Source of the DNA: Winogradskyella schleiferi
Lineage (GTDB): Bacteria; Bacteroidota; Bacteroidia; Flavobacteriales; Flavobacteriaceae
Reading direction: 5' to 3'
NCBI RefSeq assembly: GCF_013394655.1
Contig: NZ_CP053351.1
Span: 3,636,001-3,700,000 of the forward strand
DNA length: 64,000 nt
Position numbers and translations under genes: made by a program. The notes beneath the pieces are model-generated. The model saw only the letters and a list, made by a program, of their open reading frames with translations. It did no database searches and had not been told where the DNA came from. Positions 9,506 to 18,820 of the stretch are shown one piece after another. How positions within the stretch are numbered: the first letter of the stretch is position 1; each line of letters opens with the position of its first letter.

Positions 9506-10604
9506 CTATAGATTGAGTTAGAGCTTTTACTCTATTTTGCCAAGTTACATTATTCAAAAACGGTTTCAATTTGTCTTTTTCAATAGGCTTTGCATATTTT
9601 ATAGCGGAAACAAAATCAGTATAGTTGTCTTCTACCATAATTAAATGCTCAAAATCTTCTCCTAAATGAGCGTGGTATTTATTAACCACTACAGGTAATC
9701 CTTTTGCAAGATAATCATATATTTTCATGCTATTGACATCTAAAGCCGGTTCTTCCCGATATAAACCAATACATACATTGGTCTTTTGAAGAATAGCATC
9801 TACTTCTGATGGTTTTAAAAAACCGTGCATTTTTATATTCTTATAAATTTCGAATTCATCTGCTAACTCGGTTTTGAAGTTTTTTCCTATAATATTTATG
9901 GTCCAATTGGGTTGGTCTTTTGCCATTTTTAATAACCACTCCAATTTTATCCATTTAGATAATGTACCGCAGTAAGTGACCTGGAAATCATCACCAGCTT
10001 TGTTAACGGTGTCAACAAAATGCACTCGAGACTTAAAAACACCATTCATTAACATTTTGGTATTGTTAAAACCTTTAGAGGTATACCAAGCTATCATAGA
10101 CCGCGAACTACTTAATATAATCTCTGCTCGGTTACCAGCTTCTATTAATAATTGAGTTCTATTCTTTTTATGGTTTTGGGCTAAATTAGGGTCTTCAATA
10201 ATATTATGATCGGTATCAAAAACCATACGGTCTAGTAATCCTAAAAATTTGTAATCTTCATAACCTCTAGGCCAATAACACCATGATAAGTTATTCTGAC
10301 CTTTTTTCTCTTTAGGGAGAAACGTTTTTAATAAAACTCTATTTAATGGTTGTGTTATTTTTTTTAGGACACCACGTTCTGGCAGAATTATAGCAATGTA
10401 AACGTTCTTAATTTTAGGGTGTAATGATACTATTTGGTCTTTTTTATTAAACAATAATGCACGTGTACAGCGTATAACGTTGTAAACTAATTTTATATTA
10501 GGTTGTTCTGCTATAGCTAACAAAACCGCCATATTACGTCTATTAATATCTATTTCACTTTGGTTATACCAAGGGCTATCGGCTCCAAAATAATAAACAA
10601 TCAT
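9498..10604 (-). CDS. Glycosyltransferase, GT4-like
   Basis: 368 residues with GT-B features. The N-terminal domain begins MIVYYFGADSPWYNQSEIDI. Residues ~125-160 contain VFDTDHNIIEDPN. The donor domain has VTYCGTLSKWIKLEWLLKMA, INIIGKNF and GLYREEPALDVNSMKIYDYLAKGLPVV (split by the fold), the last equivalent to the E-rich donor-binding loop. It overlaps the upstream GT2 by 4 bases (ATGA). Substrate not predictable. Confidence 0.8.
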   Translation of the reverse strand: MIVYYFGADSPWYNQSEIDINRRNMAVLLAIAEQPNIKLVYNVIRCTRALLFNKKDQIVSLHPKIKNVYIAIILPERGVLKKITQPLNRVLLKTFLPKEKKGQNNLSWCYWPRGYEDYKFLGLLDRMVFDTDHNIIEDPNLAQNHKKNRTQLLIEAGNRAEIILSSSRSMIAWYTSKGFNNTKMLMNGVFKSRVHFVDTVNKAGDDFQVTYCGTLSKWIKLEWLLKMAKDQPNWTINIIGKNFKTELADEFEIYKNIKMHGFLKPSEVDAILQKTNVCIGLYREEPALDVNSMKIYDYLAKGLPVVVNKYHAHLGEDFEHLIMVEDNYTDFVSAIKYAKPIEKDKLKPFLNNVTWQNRVKALTQSIDA

Positions 10605-11608
10605 CTCAGTTTTTGTTTGACTTTAACACCAGCTTTTACATAATTATCTCCCAAAATAGGAAAAATAATAGCCTTCCATGTTTTTTTTAATTTCCAACCA
10701 TCTCTTAATGCTAATTTAATATCTGTTAGGATATTTTTGTAATCTTTGGCGTCCAGATTTATTTTATAACCAAAATGTAATATATCGCCTCTAAAGATTT
10801 TTCCATTTACGGCGTTTGTATTATTTAGGGGAGCCACTTCTAACGTTTTCGGTTTAGGCATCGTTTCGCCACGCTGTAATAAATCCGTACCATGGATTTC
10901 TCTTTCTCTTGCAAATTGCATCGTTAAATCGCGATAAAAACTGGTTGATGCTTTATGTACTTGCGTTGCAGATGTTGCATTTAGTCTTAAATAATAATAG
11001 CTGTGTTTTAAAACCGCAAACTTATAGTGCTCTATTATTCTTAACCACAAATCATTATCTTCTGAAGTCAGAAATGCTTCGCGATAGCCATTCATCTCCT
11101 TAAAAATAGCAGTCGGCCCTAAAACTGTACCATGAACAATTGGACTATAAGGATTAAACATTTGTCTGCTCACCATAACATAATCTTCCTCTGAAAAAAG
11201 TGCCGATTTGGGTTGCGTATAATTATAAGCCACTTTACTGTGATTGGTCATAAACGCACAGCTCGTACTTACAAATTTTATCTCTTTATGTTTTTGTAAA
11301 AATTGCATCTGCACCTCTAACATATTGGGCTCAGAAATATCATCTGCATCGTGCCTACGAATATATTTTGTAGTAATAAGGGCAAGACCATTATTTAGTG
11401 ATTTAGCAACACCGCAATTTTGCTGTTGCACACATTTTATACGTGGATCTGAATAACTATCAATAATCTGCTGTGTATTATCTGTACTCCCATCGTTAAT
11501 AATCAGTAACTCGAAATTCGTATACGTTTGTGCTAAAATAGAGTCTATAGCTTCACGTAAATATTTTTCGCCATTGTAAACTGGCATTAAAAAAGTTACT
11601 TTCCCCAT
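10601..11608 (-). CDS. Glycosyltransferase family 2
   Basis: 335 residues. It carries VTFLMPVYNGEKYLREAIDS, LLIINDGSTDNTQQII and the DxD motif in RRHDADDISEPN near residue 93, with TSEDNDLWLRI around residue 183 as the acceptor-side acidic motif. The GT-A domain fills about the first 230 residues; the C-terminal 100 residues are less conserved. It starts 44 bases after the sulfotransferase gene and overlaps the next gene by 4 bases. Confidence 0.9.
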   Translation of the reverse strand: MGKVTFLMPVYNGEKYLREAIDSILAQTYTNFELLIINDGSTDNTQQIIDSYSDPRIKCVQQQNCGVAKSLNNGLALITTKYIRRHDADDISEPNMLEVQMQFLQKHKEIKFVSTSCAFMTNHSKVAYNYTQPKSALFSEEDYVMVSRQMFNPYSPIVHGTVLGPTAIFKEMNGYREAFLTSEDNDLWLRIIEHYKFAVLKHSYYYLRLNATSATQVHKASTSFYRDLTMQFAREREIHGTDLLQRGETMPKPKTLEVAPLNNTNAVNGKIFRGDILHFGYKINLDAKDYKNILTDIKLALRDGWKLKKTWKAIIFPILGDNYVKAGVKVKQKLR

Positions 11609-11652
11609 ATTTAAATAAATATTACAATAATTCTAATGTAACACTCACCACT

Positions 11653-12465
11653 TTAGTAGTCACAGAAAGCAACCAATTTATTCTGAAGTGCCTCAAGTTT
11701 AGATGTGTTTAAAGTAGTTCTCTTATAAAATTTGGGTTCTGATTTTAAATATTTCTTTTCAAAAATGTTGGAAATAGGAAAATACTTCAGTGAAAACCCC
11801 ATTTTATTATTTAAATTAGAAACAATTTGATTATCTAGCTTTTGTATATCATCAAGCATAAAACAAATTCTCTTTTCTTTATCTATTAACTCTAAATGAT
11901 GAATAATACTATTATAATAATTTATAACAGCATTTTCATAATATTCAATTTCTTTACTTAAACTTTGTTTCTGTAAAGTCAATTCATATTTTAACAGTTT
12001 TAGCTTCCCGAATTTAGTGCTTTTTATCTTTCTCTCTATTGGCGAATATTTTCGCCTTACTAAAGAATCAATAATTTCTGTGTATGGTCTAAGTATCACC
12101 AGATAATTGGCACTAGGGATTAATTCTCTGTAAACACCTAAAAAAAGGCAAGTTCTAGGGTCTTTCCAACCCCATTCTTTACTTTTATTCTTTTGTTCAA
12201 GAAGAACCTTAATTTTTTTCTTCTGTGATTTACTGATAATAAAATCATTTGGATTTTCAGTGCCATGATAAGGCACATTGCCACTCTTAAGAATTTCTTC
12301 ATGAAGATATAGAAAATCTATATCTTCAAAATGGCCATCTGGATTTGAAAATTTCTTTCCTTCTAACTCAGTGCCTATATTTAGACTACATCTCTGTAAC
12401 CAATTGCTTGTTAAAGAGGTTCCTGAACGATGCATTCCAGTAATTATCAAAATTTTATTAGTCAT
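11653..12465 (-). CDS. Sulfotransferase-family protein
   Basis: 270 residues. ITGMHRSGTSLTSNWL (residues 8-23) is the 5'-phosphosulfate-binding loop of PAPS-dependent sulfotransferases. WGWKDPRTCLFL and LVILRPYTEIIDSLVRRK supply the region that binds the 3'-phosphate of PAPS. The enzyme should move a sulfate group from PAPS to a hydroxyl or amine, here most likely on a sugar. It overlaps wzt by 4 bases, so it is cotranscribed with the exporter. Some relatives lack proven activity, so the exact reaction is inferred. Confidence 0.8.
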   Translation of the reverse strand: MTNKILIITGMHRSGTSLTSNWLQRCSLNIGTELEGKKFSNPDGHFEDIDFLYLHEEILKSGNVPYHGTENPNDFIISKSQKKKIKVLLEQKNKSKEWGWKDPRTCLFLGVYRELIPSANYLVILRPYTEIIDSLVRRKYSPIERKIKSTKFGKLKLLKYELTLQKQSLSKEIEYYENAVINYYNSIIHHLELIDKEKRICFMLDDIQKLDNQIVSNLNNKMGFSLKYFPISNIFEKKYLKSEPKFYKRTTLNTSKLEALQNKLVAFCDY

Positions 12466-13739
12466 GATAATAGTTTGAAATTGTTTTTAACCAAAACACC
12501 TTCACTTGAGTTTTGTTCTCTACCTGTTTTGAAAAAATCTCCACCTACAACAGTAATTTCAATTGCAGCTTCAATATCATCTTCTGTTCCATTCCTTGAA
12601 AAACAAGATAATTGCACAAGATAACTTCCTTTTGGAAGCGGGAACGCAGGTATCACACACCTCAAAGTAACTTTGCCTTTCTCGGGTAAATCTAACGATT
12701 CTTTATTTGAAAAATTATTATTGCATAAAAACCTTATAACTCCCTTTAAATCCATAAACTGAATTCTGAATCTCGGACTATCTATCTTTTTAAATATTTC
12801 AATTTCTATATCTATGTTCAAAAGATTTCCTGAAAAAACTTCATTAATTTGTTTATTTGACTCATTTTTTAGTCCGATACTCAAGAATTTTAAGCCACCG
12901 TTACCAGGTCGTTTTTCATTTTTATCAAAATTCATATGGTTTAGTTCTCTGTTAGAGTTTAAATAGTAATTAATCCCATCGTCTACATCACCTAGAAACA
13001 CTGTTGTCCCCCTATCCATTACTAATACTTTATTGCATAAATTTTGAATACTCGCCATATTATGGCTTACAAACAAAACTGTTCTACCTTCACCCTGACT
13101 TACTTCTTGCATTTTGCCAATCGCTTTTTTTTGGAATTCAGCATCACCTACTGCCAATACTTCATCCACCACCAAAATATCAGGCTCTAAAAATGCAGCA
13201 ACTGCGAAGCCTAAACGCACTCGCATTCCACTAGAATAACGTTTTACAGGAGTATCCATATATTTGTTGCAACCCGCAAAATCAACAATTTCATCTAGTT
13301 TAGCAGCTATTTCTTTCTTTGTCATGCCTAACAACGCCCCATTTAAAAACACATTTTCTTTCCCTGTTAGCTCCGGATGAAAACCTGTACCTACCTCAAG
13401 TAAAGAGGCTATGCTTCCGTGACTTGTTATTTTACCCTTTGTTGGTCCAGTCACGCGACTCAAAAGCTTTAGTAGGGTCGATTTCCCAGCACCATTTTTC
13501 CCAATAATACCTAATATTTCTCCAGGATTGACTTCAAAATTGATATTACTTAATGCCCATACATATTCCGAACCTCCAGTTTTTGTACGGTCGTTGGTTT
13601 CCCCAATTTTCAAATATGGATCTTCTTTTCCACGCACCTTATGCCACCAACGGTTGATATCATGTGATAAAGTACCCGTACCAACGTTACCTAAACGATA
13701 TTGTTTACCTATATTTTCTACTTTTATAATTGGTTTCAT
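12462..13739 (-). CDS. wzt: Polysaccharide ABC exporter, ATP-binding subunit (Wzt-like)
   Basis: 425 residues. The ABC domain has Walker A GKNGAGKST (80-88), the signature YSSGMRVR (168-175) and Walker B ILVVDEV (188-194), followed by a switch His in FVSHNMA. Roughly residues 275-425 form a beta-rich C-terminal domain like the Wzt_C domain that recognises the modified end of the polysaccharide in O9a-type systems. With the permease at 14723 it should export an undecaprenyl-linked polymer across the inner membrane. The presence of the C-terminal domain suggests that the chain carries a terminal or repeat-unit tag; sulfation or acylation are possible tags (inference). Confidence 0.93.
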   Translation of the reverse strand: MKPIIKVENIGKQYRLGNVGTGTLSHDINRWWHKVRGKEDPYLKIGETNDRTKTGGSEYVWALSNINFEVNPGEILGIIGKNGAGKSTLLKLLSRVTGPTKGKITSHGSIASLLEVGTGFHPELTGKENVFLNGALLGMTKKEIAAKLDEIVDFAGCNKYMDTPVKRYSSGMRVRLGFAVAAFLEPDILVVDEVLAVGDAEFQKKAIGKMQEVSQGEGRTVLFVSHNMASIQNLCNKVLVMDRGTTVFLGDVDDGINYYLNSNRELNHMNFDKNEKRPGNGGLKFLSIGLKNESNKQINEVFSGNLLNIDIEIEIFKKIDSPRFRIQFMDLKGVIRFLCNNNFSNKESLDLPEKGKVTLRCVIPAFPLPKGSYLVQLSCFSRNGTEDDIEAAIEITVVGGDFFKTGREQNSSEGVLVKNNFKLLS

Positions 13740-13858
13740 AGGAATTTAAACTCCGTTTTTTTTTGTTAATCAATATATTCTTATTTCTTAGAATATAGAT
13801 AAATTATAACATATGATATTTGCACAATTTGTTCAAAACTAAGATTATAATATTTTAA

Positions 13859-14629
13859 CTATTCAAGCCAGTCTGAACAATCCCAATCAAGTATTTTTTC
13901 AACTTGCTTTATCTCAAATTCATATAAGTTTAAAAGATATTCTTTATCTTGTAAATTTAAGTTTGAATGCTTCTTATGTTCATTTATAACTCGTTCCTTA
14001 AAATTAAAATTCTCTTCGTTTACGTTTAGAAATGAAAAAATTTGATTAAGAACACTATTTTGGTTGTTTTTGAAGTTCTCATATTTTATGAACATCAATT
14101 GCTCATCTTTAAAGAATCTCTTATATCTTCTGATTTGTTCTGAATAATAACCCCTATCTAAGTAGGAATAATACATGTGCTGTAAAGGTAATTTTTCTCT
14201 TACTCTTAACCTCTCATTTCTTATTGCATAGGAAAAGTCTTTTGTCTCATTGCTTTCTTTTGGTCTATCAAATTCCATATTCCAATGTGAAAAAGCTCGA
14301 TGTATAGGATTGCGGAGAATGAAAATTAATTTTATATCGCTGTTGTAGTTCCAAATTCTTTCTGCCGCTGGCACCCAATATAAATATATCGGTGTTGCTT
14401 CACCATAAATTAATTTGTCTTGATTAAAATCAAACCTATTTTCATATTTTGAATAATCAATGTATTTTTTAGAAAAAACAGCCTCATTATTGAAATAATG
14501 TAATTCCTTCACTTCACCCATTCCAACATCTGGATGTTGACGCAAATAATACGCTAAAGCTGATGTACCACTTTTTTGTGCCCCGCCAAGAATAAAATCA
14601 ATTTTTCTTTGTTTTTTTTTTTTTATCAT
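13859..14629 (-). CDS. PAPS-dependent sulfotransferase (heparan sulfotransferase-like)
   Basis: 256 residues matching the bacterial sulfotransferase domain related to heparan-sulfate sulfotransferases. The phosphosulfate-binding loop is GGAQKSGTSALAYYL (15-29), with Lys19 well placed as the PAPS-contacting lysine. The 3'-phosphate site is LRNPIHRAFSHW (105-116), with Arg106 and Ser114. IYGEATPIYL near residues 74-83 is also typical. It lies between the two exporter genes, with 93-119-base gaps on either side and unusually AT-rich codons, so it may have been inserted into a wzm-wzt pair. It probably sulfates the exported glycan. Confidence 0.88.
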   Translation of the reverse strand: MIKKKKQRKIDFILGGAQKSGTSALAYYLRQHPDVGMGEVKELHYFNNEAVFSKKYIDYSKYENRFDFNQDKLIYGEATPIYLYWVPAAERIWNYNSDIKLIFILRNPIHRAFSHWNMEFDRPKESNETKDFSYAIRNERLRVREKLPLQHMYYSYLDRGYYSEQIRRYKRFFKDEQLMFIKYENFKNNQNSVLNQIFSFLNVNEENFNFKERVINEHKKHSNLNLQDKEYLLNLYEFEIKQVEKILDWDCSDWLE

Positions 14630-14722
14630 TTCAATCTAGATGTAATTCGTTTTCTTTTATTGAACAATAAATGGTCATCATTTATATTCTTTTAATCCAA
14701 TTCCTTCTGCATTGCTTGGAAA

Positions 14723-15583
14723 TTAAACCGTATCCATAAACGTCTTTTGAACTTTATTAAAAATTATAGTTCCAACAATCAAAAAAACAAGCATCACTCC
14801 AAAACTATAAACTAAACTAGTCCAGCTGAAATTGCCTGTACCTGTAAAAGCGTATCTAAAGGTCTCTATGATTGAGCTCATCGGGTTGGCTAGTACAACC
14901 ATTCTTATTCTGTTATTTTCAATCTCACTTAAAGGATAAATAATAGGTGTAGCGTACATCCCCAATTGAATTGCAAAGGTAATTAAAAATCGAAAATCCC
15001 TGTATTTTGTCGTTAAAGCCGTAATAATTAAACCGATACCTAAAGCCAAACCTGCAGTAATCAATATTAAGAATGGAATTAAAAATAAAGTAACATTAGG
15101 TTCTAAATTGGTATCTGTAAAAAAGAAATAATAAAAAAACACCAATAAAAACAAGGTAAATTGCACCCCAAAAGTAAGCAGCTTGGACACCACTATAGAT
15201 AAAGGGGTAATGACTCGCGGGAAATAGACTTTACCAAAAATACTGGCATTGGCTACAAAGGTTTCTGAGGTTGCTTTTAAGGCATCTGCGAAGTAATTCC
15301 AACTTACTATTCCAGCTAAATAAAAGACAGCCTGAGGCAAACCATCGGTACTCATTTTGGCAATCCCTCCAAAAACAACCATAAACATAATTGTAGTTAA
15401 AATTGGTTGTATAAAAAACCAAAGAGGGCCAAAAATGGTTTGTTTATAGACCGCTACAAAATCGCGTCTTACAAATAAAAAAAGTAAGTCTCTGTAACGC
15501 CAAACTTCCTTTAGGTTCAGATCTAAAAGCCGTGTTTTGGGTTCAATGACTAATGTGTAATTTGAAGCTTGAGCTTGGCTCAT
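14723..15583 (-). CDS. wzm: Polysaccharide ABC exporter, permease subunit (Wzm-like)
   Basis: ABC-2 type permease. It has a short cytoplasmic N-terminal stretch with WRYRDLLFLFVRRDFVAVYKQTIFGPLWFFIQP, typical of Wzm/TagG proteins (continuous in the protein), then six membrane segments. The start chosen here is the internal ATG (MSQAQAS, 286 aa). An ATG 15 codons upstream would give 301 aa, but it adds a Cys-containing hydrophobic prefix unlike the family and runs into a possible promoter (CACTTTTG read on the minus strand near 15620). It pairs with the Wzt-like ATPase at 12462 to flip the finished chain to the periplasm. Confidence 0.92.
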   Translation of the reverse strand: MSQAQASNYTLVIEPKTRLLDLNLKEVWRYRDLLFLFVRRDFVAVYKQTIFGPLWFFIQPILTTIMFMVVFGGIAKMSTDGLPQAVFYLAGIVSWNYFADALKATSETFVANASIFGKVYFPRVITPLSIVVSKLLTFGVQFTLFLLVFFYYFFFTDTNLEPNVTLFLIPFLILITAGLALGIGLIITALTTKYRDFRFLITFAIQLGMYATPIIYPLSEIENNRIRMVVLANPMSSIIETFRYAFTGTGNFSWTSLVYSFGVMLVFLIVGTIIFNKVQKTFMDTV

Positions 15584-16043
15584 AGTGTAAATTGCATTTA
15601 AGATTAAATAGCACTGTTCAAAGTGCAAAAGTGCGACTTAAATATGTAATTCACAAAACAAAAGGGCTTAAATTTCTGTAATAATAGCTTGTAATTAAAG
15701 TCAAATTCTTAGCGAATTTCCTTACGCAAAGGTTAGAAATATGGATTAGCAACCAACAGCGCAACAACTTGAATCTAGTTTTGCCGCCCATTCCTATAAA
15801 AACCCAATTTCTAATCACCTCACTAGTTTCTTCCCAGGTCTAAGCTGAGCGAATAGTACTACTCAAGATTTATCTTTCCTCGGCTACTAATCTCGTCAAT
15901 TGTCATCGTATCCCGATGGCTATCGAGGATATTTCAGTAACTAACTCTGTATGCTACGTAGGATACTGAAATAAGTTCGGCATAACAAACGAGGGCTACT
16001 TGATTACGAAATTTGATTTTCATCTTTTTAGCAAATATTGAAC
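15584..16043. other. Non-coding gap between rmlC and wzm with a palindromic repeat
   Basis: About 460 bases without a convincing gene. The right half contains a composite inverted-repeat element (annotated separately at 15901-15987). The rest has stop codons in all frames and no recognisable protein fragment. In a fully packed operon this is the largest gap, and it separates sugar-nucleotide genes from export and transfer genes. It could mark an old recombination join or a lost gene such as rmlD (inference). Confidence 0.6.
15901..15987. repeat. REP-like composite palindromic element
   Basis: The outer ends are inverted (TGTCATCGTATCC against GGATACTGAAA...CATAACA read on the other strand). 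Inside are TATCCCGAT/ATCGAGGATA and TTTCAGTA/TACTGAAA arms. Elements of this style (a CTGAACTTGTTTCAG-like core) are frequent intergenic repeats in Flavobacteria. It is probably a non-coding dispersed repeat; an effect on mRNA stability is possible but not shown. Confidence 0.55.
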
Positions 16044-16607
16044 CTAAATAGCACGTATATCAAAATAATCCGCCATATCAAATGCCTTTTGATCCTGATC
16101 TTTTGCTGACAACTTGAGCTGAATTGCTGGTAATTGCCAATCAATGTTTAGGTTCTTATCATTATAGGCAATACCTCTATCATGCTCTGGACTGTAGTAA
16201 TTATCTACTTTGTACGTAAAAATAGCTTCTTCACTTAACACTACAAATCCGTGCGCAAAACCTCTAGGGACTAATAATTGTTTTTTATTAGTCTCAGATA
16301 ATTCTACGGCAACGTGTTTTCCAAAAGTTGGCGAGCCTATTCTAATATCTACAGCAACATCTAAAACACTCCCTTTAATAACACTTACTAGCTTAGTTTG
16401 TGCAAAAGGTGCTAATTGATAGTGTAAGCCTCTTAATACACCATATGAAGATTTAGATAAGTTATCTTGACAGAAGTTAATTTTAAAACCTAAAAACGCT
16501 GTTAATTTATCTTCTCTAAAGGTTTCCATAAAAAATCCGCGATCATCACCAAAAACATTGGGCTCACAAACAACGACATCATGTATTTCTGTTCTTGAAA
16601 ATTTCAT
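16044..16607 (-). CDS. rmlC: dTDP-4-dehydrorhamnose 3,5-epimerase
   Basis: 187 residues, the normal length of RmlC. The cupin core is recognisable from NVFGDDRGFFMETFREDK, QDNLSKSSYGVLRGLHYQ and VAVDIRIGSPTFGKHVAVEL; LRGLHYQ holds the catalytic His, and the later Tyr in FTYKVDNYYSPEHDRGI lies in the active site. It converts dTDP-4-keto-6-deoxy-D-glucose to dTDP-4-keto-L-rhamnose. Three bases separate it from rmlA. No rmlD reductase gene follows in this window. Confidence 0.95.
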   Translation of the reverse strand: MKFSRTEIHDVVVCEPNVFGDDRGFFMETFREDKLTAFLGFKINFCQDNLSKSSYGVLRGLHYQLAPFAQTKLVSVIKGSVLDVAVDIRIGSPTFGKHVAVELSETNKKQLLVPRGFAHGFVVLSEEAIFTYKVDNYYSPEHDRGIAYNDKNLNIDWQLPAIQLKLSAKDQDQKAFDMADYFDIRAI

Positions 16608-16610
16608 AAT

Positions 16611-17489
16611 TCATAACTCGTTAGCGCGTTCAATTAAATATTGTCCATAGCCGTTTTTCTTTAATGGTTCGGCAAGCTCTAGCAATTGATTTTTGGTAAT
16701 ATATCCCATTTCGAAAGCTATCTCTTCAATACAAGCAATTTTTAATCCTTGTCTATTTTCTATGGTTTGAATATAATTAGAAGCCTCTAGAAGACTCTCG
16801 TGCGTTCCGGTATCTAACCAAGCAAAACCACGTCCCATAAGTAAAACTTTTAAGTTGTCGTCTTTAAGATATGTTTGATTTACAGTAGTAATCTCTAATT
16901 CACCTCTATGACTAGGTTTTATGGTTTTTGCGATATTAATAACGCTATTAGGATAAAAATAAAGACCTACAACCGCGTAATGGCTTTTAGGAACCTCTGG
17001 TTTCTCTTCAATACTTATTACATTTTGTTCGTCATCAAAATCAACAACGCCATAACGTTCTGGGTCTTTTACGTAATAACCAAAAACAGTCGCTTTCTGA
17101 CGTTCGGATACATTACGAACTGATTTAGCTAATAATTTATTTAATCCATGACCATAAAAAATGTTGTCACCTAATACTAGACAGACATCGTCATTTCCAA
17201 TAAAATCTTCTCCCAAAATAAAAGCCTGTGCCAAACCATCCGGAGACGGCTGTTCTACATAACTAAAGGTCATTCCTAAACTAGAACCATCGCCTAGCAG
17301 TAATTTAAATCTAGGCAAATCTATTGGAGTTGATATAATCAATATGTCCTTAATTCCGGCCAACATCAGCACGGACAATGGATAATATATCATTGGTTTA
17401 TCGTGTATAGGCAATAATTGCTTAGATGTCCCTTTTGTTAATGGGTACAATCTTGTTCCTGAACCTCCTGCTAGTATAATACCTTTCAT
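16611..17489 (-). CDS. rmlA: Glucose-1-phosphate thymidylyltransferase
   Basis: 292 residues. The nucleotidyltransferase signature [20 protein letters not shown] (residues 8-27) is intact, followed by [28 protein letters not shown] with the metal-binding Asp, and [18 protein letters not shown]. It makes dTDP-glucose from glucose-1-phosphate and dTTP, the first step to dTDP-rhamnose. It lies between rmlB (113-base gap) and rmlC (3-base gap) and is transcribed with them. Confidence 0.96.
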   Translation of the reverse strand: MKGIILAGGSGTRLYPLTKGTSKQLLPIHDKPMIYYPLSVLMLAGIKDILIISTPIDLPRFKLLLGDGSSLGMTFSYVEQPSPDGLAQAFILGEDFIGNDDVCLVLGDNIFYGHGLNKLLAKSVRNVSERQKATVFGYYVKDPERYGVVDFDDEQNVISIEEKPEVPKSHYAVVGLYFYPNSVINIAKTIKPSHRGELEITTVNQTYLKDDNLKVLLMGRGFAWLDTGTHESLLEASNYIQTIENRQGLKIACIEEIAFEMGYITKNQLLELAEPLKKNGYGQYLIERANEL

Positions 17490-17602
17490 TTATTATTTTT
17501 TTCTAAAAACTTAAACTTCGTTTCGTCCAAGTTTTATTATTAACTTATTTAGCTAAGCTCCTATTGCATTTCGATATTTGCTTATCAAGAAAACAAAATA
17601 GG

Positions 17603-18655
17603 TTAATCTGCCGCATACTGCTTTTTATAATAGTCTTTATAGTCGCCAGTAACGATGTTATGTAACCACGCTTCATTATCAAGATACCAACTAATCGTTT
17701 TTTCTATGCCTTCTTCAAACTGCAAGGAAGGCTCCCAACCCAAATTGTCTTTTAATTTGGTTGAATCAATGGCGTATCGCATGTCATGTCCGGCCCTATC
17801 TGTAACATAGGTAATCAATTTTTCGGACGTGCCTTCCTCCCTTCCTAATTTTGTGTCCATGACTTTACAGATGACCTTTATGAGGTCAATATTTTTCCAC
17901 TCGTTAAAGCCGCCAATATTGTAAGTATCGCCTATAGTTCCCTTATGAAAAACGACATCAATGGCACGCGCATGGTCTTCTACAAATAACCAATCCCTTA
18001 TATTTAAACCTTCCCCATACACAGGAAGTGGTTTGTTATTTTTTATATTATTTATAAATAATGGAATTAATTTTTCAGGAAATTGATTGGGCCCATAATT
18101 GTTGGAACAGTTGGTTATTATGGCAGGCAATCCATAAGTGTTTTGATAAGCCCGCACAAAATGATCTGAGCTGGCTTTTGAGGCCGAATAAGGCGATTTA
18201 GGATCGTAAGGCGTATCCTCTAAAAAGAAACCTTCGTCTCCCAAAGAGCCAAAAACCTCATCCGTAGAAATATGATAGAACAATTTATCTTCAAAATTAT
18301 TTTTCCAACTTTCTTTGGCCTGGTTCAACAAGGTTAATGTTCCCATTATGTTGGTGTTGGCAAACTCAAAAGGGTTGGTAATGGATCGATCTACATGAGA
18401 TTCTGCTGCTAAATGAATTACAGCCTCTATAGCATACTTTTTAAAAATTTCCTTGATTAGGCCACGGTCGCAAATATCTCCTTTTATAAACGTATAATTC
18501 TCTGAGTGCTCTATGGCGCTTAAATTCTCAAGATTTCCTGCATATGTAAGCAGATCTAAGTTTATTATATGATAGTTTGGATACTTTTCTACAAACAACT
18601 TAACCACATGACATCCTATAAAGCCTGCTCCTCCAGTTATTAATATATTCTTCAT
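17603..18655 (-). CDS. rmlB: dTDP-glucose 4,6-dehydratase
   Basis: 350 residues of the extended short-chain dehydrogenase family. It has the NAD-binding GGAGFIGCHVV near the start, HLAAESHVDRSI, HISTDEVFGSLG and the catalytic YSASKASSDHFVRA (YxxxK). It oxidises and dehydrates dTDP-glucose to dTDP-4-keto-6-deoxyglucose. A TACATTTG motif 145 bases upstream of the start suggests a promoter inside the locus that could drive rmlBAC separately. Confidence 0.96.
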   Translation of the reverse strand: MKNILITGGAGFIGCHVVKLFVEKYPNYHIINLDLLTYAGNLENLSAIEHSENYTFIKGDICDRGLIKEIFKKYAIEAVIHLAAESHVDRSITNPFEFANTNIMGTLTLLNQAKESWKNNFEDKLFYHISTDEVFGSLGDEGFFLEDTPYDPKSPYSASKASSDHFVRAYQNTYGLPAIITNCSNNYGPNQFPEKLIPLFINNIKNNKPLPVYGEGLNIRDWLFVEDHARAIDVVFHKGTIGDTYNIGGFNEWKNIDLIKVICKVMDTKLGREEGTSEKLITYVTDRAGHDMRYAIDSTKLKDNLGWEPSLQFEEGIEKTISWYLDNEAWLHNIVTGDYKDYYKKQYAAD

Positions 18656-18799
18656 TGCAGTAATATTTTTTAATTATTTTCTACCTACTAATAGTTTCCG
18701 TGATAAAAAATTTTCAATTCAACTTCATCAAAAAATAACACCTTTACAAATTCATGTCCATGACTTTTCATCTGATAATAAATCAATTATATAAAAATG

Positions 18800-18807
18800 C
18801 AAATGTA
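18800..18807 (-). promoter_or_regulatory. Candidate Bacteroidota -7 element before rmlB
   Basis: On the minus strand this reads TACATTTG, a match to the TAnnTTTG consensus of Bacteroidota sigma-A promoters. It lies in the 165-base gap between wecB and rmlB. No well-spaced TTTG -33 element is visible (a TTG is about 25 bases away). Confidence 0.4.
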
Positions 18808-18820
18808 CTTCACATACCTT

